Shown here: piece after piece, positions 1 through 5,804 of the stretch
Layout: the number at the start of each line of letters is the position of its first letter
How positions within the stretch are numbered: the first letter of the stretch is position 1
Assembly: GCA_003133345.1 (NCBI GenBank)
Contig: PKXB01000079.1
Span: forward strand, 12,553-20,923
Direction: 5' to 3'
Source: Hyphomicrobiales bacterium
GTDB lineage: Bacteria > Pseudomonadota > Alphaproteobacteria > Rhizobiales > Xanthobacteraceae
DNA length: 8,371 bases
Made by a program: the position numbers and the translations under genes
Notes under the pieces: model-generated
The model's input: the letters and a program-made list of their open reading frames with translations, nothing else
The model's database searches: none
What the model was told of the DNA's origin: nothing

Positions 1-475
1 ACCCCTGCGCGTTGAGCGTCTTGCCGCCCGCGGTCACCGGCTTCGACGCCACCAGCGTGAACGCCATCACGCAAGGCGCGCTGCCCTTGTTCACCCAGTT
101 GTGGGTGGTGCCGCGCTGCACCAGCACGTCGCCGGCCTTCAGGTGCACGCTGCCGACGTCGATCTCCATGTCGATCTCGCCGGAGATCACCACCGCGTAA
201 TCGATCGAATCGGTGCGGTGGTTGCGCGGTGAGACGCCGGGCCCGAAGCTGACGATGCGGAACACCGTGCCGTTGTCGATGGTGGTGGCGATTTCTTTGC
301 GCGAGGGATCGTGCTCGCCGTCATTGTTCACCGGGAAGCCGACGCTCGACCAGATCACCGATGCATAGGCGCCCGGCCGGGTCGAGGTCACGTTGCTGAC
401 CTGCTCGTCGATCAGCACCTTGGCGCGGCCCTGATCGTCGTGGCCGGTGACGACGCGGCGGATCTTCAGGCTCAT
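1..475 (-). CDS. Cupin-domain protein (C-terminus cut by window edge)
   Basis: The 158 codons present run off the left edge without a stop. The ATG at 475 has a good ribosome site (GGGAGG, about 8 bases upstream). The fold is a single cupin beta-barrel. Cupin motif 1 lies near residues 78-100 (GPGVSPRNHRTDSIDYAVVISGE split as GPGVSPRNHR then TDSIDYAVVISGE). Motif 2 lies at 115-129 (GDVLVQRGTTHNWVN). Of the usual metal ligands, H86 and H125 are present. The second His of the HxH pair is replaced by Thr and the Glu position is Asp or nearby, so metal binding is uncertain. There is no signal peptide, so the protein is cytoplasmic. It lies 67 bases after the EamA permease gene and may share its transcript. 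Small cupins of this type are usually annotated only as cupin-domain proteins. The family call is firm and the substrate is unknown. Confidence 0.85.
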   Translation of the reverse strand, partial: MSLKIRRVVTGHDDQGRAKVLIDEQVSNVTSTRPGAYASVIWSSVGFPVNNDGEHDPSRKEIATTIDNGTVFRIVSFGPGVSPRNHRTDSIDYAVVISGEIDMEIDVGSVHLKAGDVLVQRGTTHNWVNKGSAPCVMAFTLVASKPVTAGGKTLNAQG

Positions 476-542
476 CGGTTCATCCTCCCTTGAATTTTGT
501 TGCGGCGATCTTTGGCGCATCGCAACCGCGATTGCAATTGTC

Positions 543-1457
543 TTAGTCCGCCGGCAGCGGCTTGCGGCCGCTTTCGTGCCAGAGCAGGAACAGCCCGGAG
601 CCGACCACGATCGCCGAGCCGGCGAGCAAAGCCAGCGTCGGGATATCGCCCCAGAACAGGAAACCGAGCCCGATCGCCCACACCAGCGAGAAATAATAGA
701 ACGGCCCGACCGCCGCGGGCGGCGCGAACGACAGCGAGCGCGTCCACCAGTATTGCCCTAGCGCGTTGAACAGCCCGTTCACCAGCATGACGGTGAGATC
801 GAGGCCGGTCGGCCAGCTGAAGCCGAAGATCGGCATGGCGACGGCGAAGAACGCGGTGAGGAACACCATCTGGTACATGGTGAGCGTTTCCGCCGACTCG
901 GTCGTGGTCATGCCGCGCACCGCCGCGGTGACGCTGCCGAACAGCACGGCATTGCCGAGCGCGAACAGCGCGCCGATGCGGAAGCTGTCGGCGCCGGGCG
1001 CCGCCACCAGCAGCACGCCGAGGAAGCCGGCGATCAACGCGCCGCCGCGCGCGAGACCGACCTTTTCCTTGAGCCAGATCGCGGCGAACAGCGTGGCGAA
1101 CAGCGGCGAAGCGAAATTGATGGCGACGGCGCCGGCGAGCGGCATCAGCGAGAAGGCGATGATGATCAGGCTCTGCGCCACCGCCTGCGTGCCGCTGCGG
1201 CCGAGGTGATCGCGCAGGCGCGCGGTGCGGAATACCAGGAGGCCGGTGCGCGGCAGGATCAGCGCGGCGCAGACGACGAGCGAGACGACGGCGCGGAAGA
1301 ACAGCACCTCGGCGAACGAATAAGTCACAACCTGCCATTTCGCCAGCGCGCTGGAGACCGCGAACATCACGGTGGCGGCGATCATGTAGAGGATGCCGCG
1401 CGGCACGCGGTCGATGCGCGCGGCGGGCAGGCGCTGGTCGAGGCGCTCGGAGGTCAC
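543..1457 (-). CDS. EamA-family (DMT superfamily) permease
   Basis: This is a 304-residue inner-membrane protein with about ten hydrophobic segments (roughly 21-39, 49-69, 85-102, 106-128, 137-155, 161-180, 193-212, 219-238, 245-269 and 273-292). They form the two five-helix repeats of EamA/RhaT-like transporters. The end of repeat one carries the usual pattern ASPLFATLFAAIWLKEKV followed by a Gly-rich helix (residues 116-152). The second repeat has the matching APPAAVGPFYYFSLVW segment (245-260). The family exports or imports small metabolites such as amino acids or sugars, and the sequence does not reveal the substrate. The start is GTG: an in-frame TAA lies two codons upstream, and the only nearby ATG (residue 25) would fall inside the first membrane helix. 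A weak AGAGG lies 11 bases upstream. It follows the SET gene by 104 bases and precedes the cupin gene by 67. Confidence 0.9.
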   Translation of the reverse strand: MTSERLDQRLPAARIDRVPRGILYMIAATVMFAVSSALAKWQVVTYSFAEVLFFRAVVSLVVCAALILPRTGLLVFRTARLRDHLGRSGTQAVAQSLIIIAFSLMPLAGAVAINFASPLFATLFAAIWLKEKVGLARGGALIAGFLGVLLVAAPGADSFRIGALFALGNAVLFGSVTAAVRGMTTTESAETLTMYQMVFLTAFFAVAMPIFGFSWPTGLDLTVMLVNGLFNALGQYWWTRSLSFAPPAAVGPFYYFSLVWAIGLGFLFWGDIPTLALLAGSAIVVGSGLFLLWHESGRKPLPAD

Positions 1458-1561
1458 CGGGGGTTAAGCCTCTGGTGGCGGGACGGGATGATCCGCCTAG
1501 CATGGCAAGCTGCCGTGGGGCAGGGGCAAAAGGGAATGGCGGCTTTGCTTGCCGCTGAGGC
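1458..1561. other. Intergenic gap between SET and EamA genes
   Basis: 104 bases with no supported gene. On the minus strand a weak hairpin (GCGGC, seven-base loop, GCCGC; 1539-1555) lies just after the SET stop and is followed 10 bases later by TTTT. It could be a poor terminator, but the stem is only five pairs. No convincing promoter for the permease gene was seen. Confidence 0.3.
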
Positions 1562-2032
1562 CTATAGCCGCCGCTTGCGGGCCAGCCGCGCCTGCCGCCG
1601 CTTGTCCAGCGCCCGCCGTTCGCGCGCCTTGCGCGCGCGCCGCCGCCGGCAGCGGCCGCATTGGCAGTTCGAACGCCCGATCACGTTCTTGAGGTAATCG
1701 ACGCCGTAGTTGTAGGTGATCTCCTCGCCCGGCTTGATATTGCGCAGCGTCCGGATAAACACCCGGTGCTTGACGTCGTATACTTCTGCGTTGGGATTGC
1801 AGGAATGGTTAAAGTAGCGCGCGATATTGCTGCGCGGCGTGCCGTCGATCGTCCAGCGGCTGTTGATTTCGTAAAGGTAAAGGTTGCCGCGCGCCTCGAG
1901 TCTGTTGGCTTCCTTGGTGTTCACCTTCCGGCCCTTGTATTCGGCGATCCGGGTGCGCTTGCGGATCGGCCGGGTGGCGAACAGGCCGAGGCCGGTATTT
2001 GAGCGGCCGACGCGGAACGGTCTTCTGGGCAT
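1562..2032 (-). CDS. SET-domain protein-lysine N-methyltransferase
   Basis: A 156-residue single-domain SET protein, which would transfer methyl groups from S-adenosylmethionine to lysine side chains. The N-terminal SET element GLGLFAT (14-20) is followed by EYKGR (31-35). The cofactor and catalytic motifs are RYFNHSCNPN (72-81) and GEEITYNYG (102-110, with the expected Tyr). A post-SET-like cysteine group, C123, C125 and C128, could bind zinc together with C78. The last 30 residues are almost all Arg, Lys and Ala, suggesting contact with nucleic acid or an acidic partner; this is inference. I chose the ATG at 2032. An in-frame TTG at 2050 would add six residues, and neither has a strong ribosome site. 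Small SET proteins like this are known in Rhizobiales, but their substrates are generally not established. No histone-like target gene lies in the window. Confidence 0.9.
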   Translation of the reverse strand: MPRRPFRVGRSNTGLGLFATRPIRKRTRIAEYKGRKVNTKEANRLEARGNLYLYEINSRWTIDGTPRSNIARYFNHSCNPNAEVYDVKHRVFIRTLRNIKPGEEITYNYGVDYLKNVIGRSNCQCGRCRRRRARKARERRALDKRRQARLARKRRL

Positions 2033-2105
2033 TGCGGACTTTGCTGGCAAACGAACGGGCGTTACGCATGACAGATGAACGCGCGCGCGTCAATGCGCCG
2101 TTGGT

Positions 2106-2130
2106 CGGCGCCCGCGCGCGGCGGGCGCCG
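2106..2130 (-). terminator. Strong GC hairpin between GYD and SET genes
   Basis: A perfect 10-base-pair inverted repeat (CGGCGCCCGC, five-base loop GCGCG, GCGGGCGCCG). It lies about 30 bases past the GYD stop codon and 74 bases before the SET start. There is no T-run on either side, so it is not a classic intrinsic terminator. It could reduce read-through from the GYD gene or protect its mRNA end. The structure is seen directly; its role is inferred. Confidence 0.45.
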
Positions 2131-2161
2131 CCATAGACCCGGTTGCGATGCCGTGGCCGCG

Positions 2162-2452
2162 TTACGGCAGATCGGCGACCAGCTTCATGAACTCCTCCGC
2201 CGGCCACGCGCGCGCGGTGCGGGTGTGCACGTTGCCCAGCATGCCGAGCGCCAGCGCGAACTTGGCGACGTTGTCGCCGTTCGGCGTTTCGAGCATGACC
2301 AGGAGGTCGGATTCGCCGGAGGTGAGATAGACCTGCTTGATCTCGACGCCCACTTTCTTGGCGAGTTCGCGCGCCGCCTGCACGCGCTTGGGGGCATCCT
2401 TGATCCCGCGGATGCCCTGATCGGTAAAGTTGAGTGACAAGATGAACATCAT
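2162..2452 (-). CDS. GYD-domain protein
   Basis: A 96-residue cytoplasmic protein of the GYD family, small ferredoxin-like (dimeric alpha-beta barrel type) proteins of unknown function that are common in Rhizobiales. It matches the family along its whole length. It opens with the strand MFILSLNFTDQGIRGIKDAP (residues 2-21), has a helix rich in Ala, Arg and Lys (22-34), and then the central LTSGESDLLVMLETP (43-57). It ends with the Gly-containing NVHTRTARAW segment (74-83). The Tyr of the name-giving Gly-x-Tyr-Asp is Ser here (GESD, 46-49). The first ATG of a tandem pair (2452) has a good ribosome site, GGGGAG eight bases upstream. The frame stays open a further 282 bases upstream, but that extension does not resemble the family. 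It is the first gene of the minus-strand series and is divergent from the gene at 2601. Confidence 0.85.
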   Translation of the reverse strand: MMFILSLNFTDQGIRGIKDAPKRVQAARELAKKVGVEIKQVYLTSGESDLLVMLETPNGDNVAKFALALGMLGNVHTRTARAWPAEEFMKLVADLP

Positions 2453-2492
2453 GACTCGTTCTCCCCTGCTGGTTGGTACCGCCCCGTGGCCG

Positions 2493-2521
2493 ATCATCGG
2501 GCAAGGACGGCGGGCGGGCAA
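2493..2521 (-). promoter_or_regulatory. Candidate sigma-70-type promoter for the GYD gene
   Basis: On the minus strand TTGCCC (2521-2516), a 17-base spacer and GATGAT (2498-2493) match four of six bases of each consensus box. A transcript from here would have a leader of roughly 35 bases before the GYD ATG at 2452. CTTGCC-like -35 boxes are common in Rhizobiales. This was found by eye, and GC-rich DNA gives chance matches. Confidence 0.3.
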
Positions 2522-2600
2522 GACGGGGACGGCGCCGGCTTGAACCTTTACTTGCCACCGCGCGACCAAGGGAGACGCGCTCTTTCGTAAGGGGAATTCC

Positions 2601-2987
2601 ATGACCAAAGCCAAATGTGCCGCAGTCGCTGCGCTGGTGCTGGGCGGATGTTTCGCCGCTGCCGCGCAGACCGCGCCTCCCGCCGAGCCGCCGCCGGTGG
2701 CCGATGCCGGAACGACGGGGCAGCTCAAATGCATTTCCGAGGAAGACCACTATGTCCGCCTCGGCAAGGGCGTGGGCTTCCGGATTGAGCTGACCAACAA
2801 GTGCGAACAGCGCATCACGTGCAAGGTATTCGTCTATATCACCAGCGCGAAGGGCGCTGCGCAGGACCGCGGCACCATCGTGCTGGCGCCGAAATCGGCC
2901 GGCGCGGCGGCGAAGAATTCCTACACCATGAAGGCCAAGATGAACGGCGGCAGCTCGCAGTCGACGCGCGAGTGCCGGGTGTATTGA
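2601..2987 (+). CDS. Small exported Cys-containing hypothetical protein
   Basis: A 128-residue protein of unrecognised family. It starts at ATG 2601 with AAGGGGA about five bases upstream. The N-terminus is an export signal: Lys at residues 3 and 5, a hydrophobic stretch 7-22, then AAAAQT (19-24), a plausible signal peptidase I site. LGGC at 14-17 could instead be a lipobox, giving a lipoprotein; the sequence cannot decide. A Pro/Ala linker (25-36) precedes a compact domain with four Cys (44, 68, 74 and 125), enough for two disulfides in the periplasm. The end is RECRVY. The composition (beta-rich, hydrophilic) suggests a small secreted beta-sandwich, but this is inference. It is divergent from the GYD gene and followed after 59 bases by the DUF5996 gene on the same strand. 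Confidence 0.75.
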   Translation: MTKAKCAAVAALVLGGCFAAAAQTAPPAEPPPVADAGTTGQLKCISEEDHYVRLGKGVGFRIELTNKCEQRITCKVFVYITSAKGAAQDRGTIVLAPKSAGAAAKNSYTMKAKMNGGSSQSTRECRVY

Positions 2988-3046
2988 GGCCGAGGTTACG
3001 GTCAACCATTATTGCCGCGCGGCACGGGCCGCTGCATGATATCGCC

Positions 3047-3991
3047 ATGGCAAATTCCGAGCGCTGGCCCGAACTGCCTTACGCCGCCTGGGCGGACACC
3101 GCCGCCACCCTGCAGCTGTGGACGCAAATCGTCGGCAAAATCCGCCTGGCGCGCACGCCCTGGCTCAATCATTCCTGGCACGTCGCGCTCTATGTCACGG
3201 CGCGCGGGCTGACCAGCGGGCCGATTGCCGATGGCGCGCGCAGCTTCCAGATCGATTTCGATTTCGTCGATCACGTGCTCTGGCTGCGCACCAGCGGCGG
3301 CGATGCCCGCGTGATAGCGCTCAAGCCGATGGCGGTCGCCGAATTCTACGCCCAGCTGATGGCCGCGCTCAAAGATTTGGGGCTGAGCGTCGCCATCCGC
3401 ACCATGCCGTGCGAAATTCCCGACTGCATTCCGTTCGATGAGGACACCGTGCACGCCTCTTACGCCGCCGGTGCCGTGCACCGGTTCTGGCGCGTGCTGC
3501 TCTCGGCGCATGAGGTGATGGCGCATTTCCGCACCGGATTCCTCGGCAAAGTGAGCCCGGTGCATTTCTTCTGGGGCAGTTTCGATCTGGCGGTGACGCG
3601 CTTTTCCGGGCGGCGCGCGCCGCGCCACCCCGGCGGCGTGCCGCATCTGCCCAATGCGGTGGCGCAAGAGGCCTATTCGCACGAGGTGTCGAGCGCGGGC
3701 TTCTGGCCGGGCTCGCCGGGGCCGGTCGATTATCCGGCGTTTTATTCCTACGCCTATCCGGCGCCGGAGGGCTTTGCGGCGGCGAAGGTGAAGCCCGACG
3801 CGGCGTTTTTCTCCAAGGACTTAAGCGAATTCATTTTGCCTTACGACGCCGTGCGCTCGGCGCGCGACCCCGACGCCACGCTGATGGAATTCCTGCAAAG
3901 CACCTACGCGGCAGCGGCCAATCTGGCGAAATGGGACCGCGCGGCGCTGGAGTGCGCCTTGGGCGAGGCGGGGAAGGTGAGGGTGGTGTAG
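3047..3991 (+). CDS. DUF5996 family protein
   Basis: A 314-residue cytoplasmic protein that I recognise as the DUF5996 family, which has no established function. Hallmarks visible are WPELPYAAWADTAATLQLWTQ (residues 7-27, split here as WPELPYAAW and ADTAATLQLWTQ) and LNHSWHVALYVTARGL (40-55). Also visible are SPVHFFWGSFDLAVTRFSGR (170-189) and EAYSHEVSSAGFWPG (208-222). The length and conserved aromatic and His residues fit the family from end to end, so the gene looks intact. The ATG at 3047 starts immediately before the conserved region. The frame is open further upstream, but that part overlaps the preceding gene and shows no family similarity. No clear ribosome site is visible. There is no signal peptide or membrane segment. 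Confidence 0.85.
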   Translation: MANSERWPELPYAAWADTAATLQLWTQIVGKIRLARTPWLNHSWHVALYVTARGLTSGPIADGARSFQIDFDFVDHVLWLRTSGGDARVIALKPMAVAEFYAQLMAALKDLGLSVAIRTMPCEIPDCIPFDEDTVHASYAAGAVHRFWRVLLSAHEVMAHFRTGFLGKVSPVHFFWGSFDLAVTRFSGRRAPRHPGGVPHLPNAVAQEAYSHEVSSAGFWPGSPGPVDYPAFYSYAYPAPEGFAAAKVKPDAAFFSKDLSEFILPYDAVRSARDPDATLMEFLQSTYAAAANLAKWDRAALECALGEAGKVRVV

Positions 3992-4002
3992 ACCTCTCCG
4001 CC

Positions 4003-4038
4003 GTCATTGCCGGACTTGACCCGGCAAACCATGATGAC
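4003..4038. repeat. Short palindromic intergenic repeat (GTCATTGCCGG type)
   Basis: Just after the DUF5996 stop, TTGCCGG (4007-4013) pairs with CCGGCAA (4021-4027) across a seven-base loop. The outer GTCAT (4003-4007) matches ATGAC (4034-4038). The phrase GACTTGACCCGGCAA resembles a dispersed repeat that I know from Bradyrhizobium-type genomes. It could also act as a terminator for the upstream gene. The rest of 3992-4197 holds nothing else I can support. Confidence 0.55.
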
Positions 4039-4197
4039 TTTCTGCAACGGCGGCCTTACGTAAGTTTTTGGCGTGCGGCGGCTGACGTTCCCGAATTGAC
4101 GCAACTTCTACGCCCGCACATACTCCCAGCACGCGGCGGCAGCCGGAAACATCGGCGGCCGAGCTGCAAAGCCGCCGTTGGCTGATGGGAGCGCGAC

Positions 4198-4623
4198 ATG
4201 AACGCACGCGCGCGGGCTTCGATCTTTTCCATTTCCTTGCTGGGCGCGATTTTTGCGCTGAGCACACCGGCCTTGGCGCCCGGCACCTTGGGCCTCGATG
4301 AAGTGCTGGCGGCGGTAAAGACCGAGCCCAAACTGGTCGCCGAGATTGAACGCGAGCTCAAAAAGGACGGCCGCAAGGCGGACCGCGTGACGTGCATGGG
4401 GGCGCGGCACGGCAACCAATGGAAATATTTGGGGGGCGCGCGCGCCGCCCCCTATTCGTGCGTCATCGGCAAACGGGAAATCACGATCGAGGCCGACCGC
4501 GCTTACTTCGATGCCAAAGGCCAAAATCTCGGGGACGTCGAGCACGCTTCGTTTGACGAGGCCAAGACCTTCCGCGAGACGAATTTCCGCTGGACGTGGA
4601 CGGCGGCAGGCGCCGGGCGCTGA
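4198..4623 (+). CDS. Small exported hypothetical protein with two Cys
   Basis: A 141-residue protein of unrecognised family. The ATG at 4198 has GGGAG six bases upstream. Residues 1-27 form a signal peptide: Arg at 4 and 6, a hydrophobic core 9-21, and cleavage probably near STPALA (22-27). The mature part has an acidic and basic helical stretch (33-60), where LVAEIERELKKDGRKADRV is prominent (46-64). Two Cys follow at 66 and 88 (VTCMGARHGNQW and PYSCVIGKREI), able to form one disulfide, and the protein ends with an aromatic segment, FRWTWT (130-135). A periplasmic location is inferred. The last 28 bases overlap the HTH reading frame that follows. A GC-rich near-palindrome inside the gene (around 4431-4452) is probably only a codon-composition effect. 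Confidence 0.75.
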   Translation: MNARARASIFSISLLGAIFALSTPALAPGTLGLDEVLAAVKTEPKLVAEIERELKKDGRKADRVTCMGARHGNQWKYLGGARAAPYSCVIGKREITIEADRAYFDAKGQNLGDVEHASFDEAKTFRETNFRWTWTAAGAGR

Positions 4624-4841
4624 TTGCGGGAGGGGCGCGCGGGCTGACGCAGGCGCAGGCCGGCGCCGTGCTCGGCATCAAGCAGCCGCATATCTCGGCG
4701 CTGATGCGCAACCGCGCCGGCAATTTCTCGGTCGGGCGGCTGTTCGAGTTTTTGATCGCGCTCGGTCAGGACGTGAAGATCACGGTGAAGCCGACGCGGG
4801 AGAAGCAGGGGGGAGATGGAGGTGGTGGGGTGAATTGTTGA
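4596..4841 (+). pseudogene. XRE-type helix-turn-helix protein, apparently N-terminally truncated
   Basis: An 81-residue frame carrying a good HTH of the XRE / HigA-antitoxin type (HTH_37-like). GLTQAQAGAVLGIKQPHISA (residues 16-35) holds both helices, and NFSVGRLFEFLIALGQDVKI (43-62) is the usual C-terminal part. Related proteins are typically 90-110 residues, with 20-30 more at the N-terminus (often containing a NVFADLG-like motif). That part is missing here. The frame meets TGA at 4554-4556, and the only usable start is GTG 4596, inside the preceding gene and without a ribosome site. The tail after KPTREK is Gly-rich and looks like read-through. No toxin gene (HigB/RelE-like) is next to it. 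I read it as a remnant of a toxin-antitoxin-type or autonomous regulator. A short functional DNA-binding protein cannot be excluded. Confidence 0.6.
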
Positions 4842-4864
4842 CTTGGGCTGATCGAAATATACAC

Positions 4865-5683
4865 TTACTTTCGTGGAGTCTTTCCGCATTCCGAATCAAT
4901 CTTGGAAATTATAGAGGTTGCCAATCTTTCACTGGCTCCCGCCGCCATTGAAATAAGCACTATCATAATATTGGAGCGTGCTGCGCCGAGTGCGCCAAAG
5001 ATAAAATCTGCTTTGATTGCGAGTGACACCAATACGCCGGAAAGCGCTCCTGCCCAAATGCGTGAAGCCCCTTCAAGGTAATGCAGCAAACGTCCGGACG
5101 ATGGATCAAATGCTAATTTCCCGCTTCTCAAAATAACCGAGAGAAGCGCTCCCGCTGCGCCAGCAACGCCAAAAAAGATAAGCCATACAAAAGTGGTCCC
5201 TAACACCTTTTCAAAGTAAGAGCGCGTTGCCCAAATTGAGAATCCAATAATTAAAAATAGAATGGCCATAACGAAACTTGCTGACAAATACCAGAAGCGC
5301 GAAAGCTCTTCGCTTCGTTCGCGCAAAAATTGTCGGGCATCCTCCAGCGCTTTTATTGCCGCGGAATAGTCGCATTCAAAACTGCACACGAGTGCATTGC
5401 CAATCAAACATAGAAGCTCTTTGCGCGTGTCGACATCGAACTCTCTCCGAACACGGGCCTCCAGAACGCCTCCTTCGGAGAAGATCGAATAATATTTTGT
5501 AGGATCGAAATTCTTTTGCGCCGGCTGTTGACCGTCAAATTTTTCGGTTGTCTCCCATTTCAACTCAATCGTCGGGGCGATATAGACAATGTAATTTTTT
5601 GTCTCCATCACCAAAGTATCGATATGCAGATCAGCCCATGGATTCGTGCTTGCGGAAGGGACAGCCACGTTTTGCTCGGTCAT
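4865..5683 (-). CDS. Membrane protein of unknown function in an AT-rich islet
   Basis: A 272-residue protein of unrecognised family. The ATG at 5683 has AGAGG seven bases upstream. Residues 1-130 are soluble and contain two close Cys (100 and 104) and an amphipathic helix (AAIKALEDARQFLRERSEEL, 108-127) leading to the membrane. Hydrophobic segments follow at about 131-152, 163-185, 209-229 and 237-250. The loop between the second and third contains HYLEGASRIWAG (201-212). The last segment ends in GASERLATSI (249-258), resembling the G-x-SER motif I have seen in other multi-helix membrane proteins of unknown function; that similarity is from memory. Base use differs sharply from the neighbours: 5221-5280 has only 22 G/C of 60. 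It runs opposite to the genes on both sides and stands alone with its own likely promoter. Recent horizontal acquisition is the simplest explanation. Confidence 0.8.
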   Translation of the reverse strand: MTEQNVAVPSASTNPWADLHIDTLVMETKNYIVYIAPTIELKWETTEKFDGQQPAQKNFDPTKYYSIFSEGGVLEARVRREFDVDTRKELLCLIGNALVCSFECDYSAAIKALEDARQFLRERSEELSRFWYLSASFVMAILFLIIGFSIWATRSYFEKVLGTTFVWLIFFGVAGAAGALLSVILRSGKLAFDPSSGRLLHYLEGASRIWAGALSGVLVSLAIKADFIFGALGAARSNIMIVLISMAAGASERLATSIISKIDSECGKTPRK

Positions 5684-5726
5684 TGGGCGACCTCTCTAAT
5701 TTCTGCCGATGCAACTAAAGCTATAT

Positions 5727-5755
5727 CGTATACCGGCAACACAATTGCTTCCCAA
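5727..5755 (-). promoter_or_regulatory. Candidate promoter of the AT-rich membrane-protein gene
   Basis: On the minus strand TTGGGA (5755-5750), a 17-base spacer and TATACG (5732-5727) give four of six matches in each box. A transcript would begin about 35-40 bases before the ATG at 5683. The surrounding 5684-5804 gap also has to hold the fumarase promoter on the other strand, for which I saw no convincing boxes. Confidence 0.35.
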
Positions 5756-5804
5756 TCAGGAGTGATAGGGCTATCTAGCTCGGGAATTGAAGTTCGGAGC
5801 CCCC

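Noticed and set aside
472..1503. 343-codon minus-strand frame over the EamA gene
   Set aside because: Arg/Ala/His-rich shifted frame with no membrane segments; the EamA frame explains the region.
1809..3005. Long 398-codon minus-strand frame across the SET, GYD and secreted-protein region
   Set aside because: It overlaps three better-supported genes, is Arg-rich in the way antisense or shifted frames in GC-rich DNA are, and shows no family pattern.
4431..4452. GC-rich near-palindrome inside the exported-protein gene
   Set aside because: It is imperfect, lies inside a coding region and is explained by a run of Gly, Ala and Arg codons.
4596..5683. Toxin-antitoxin pair made of the HTH protein and the AT-rich membrane gene
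   Set aside because: They are on opposite strands and convergent, differ in composition, and the membrane protein has no toxin features, so pairing is not supported.
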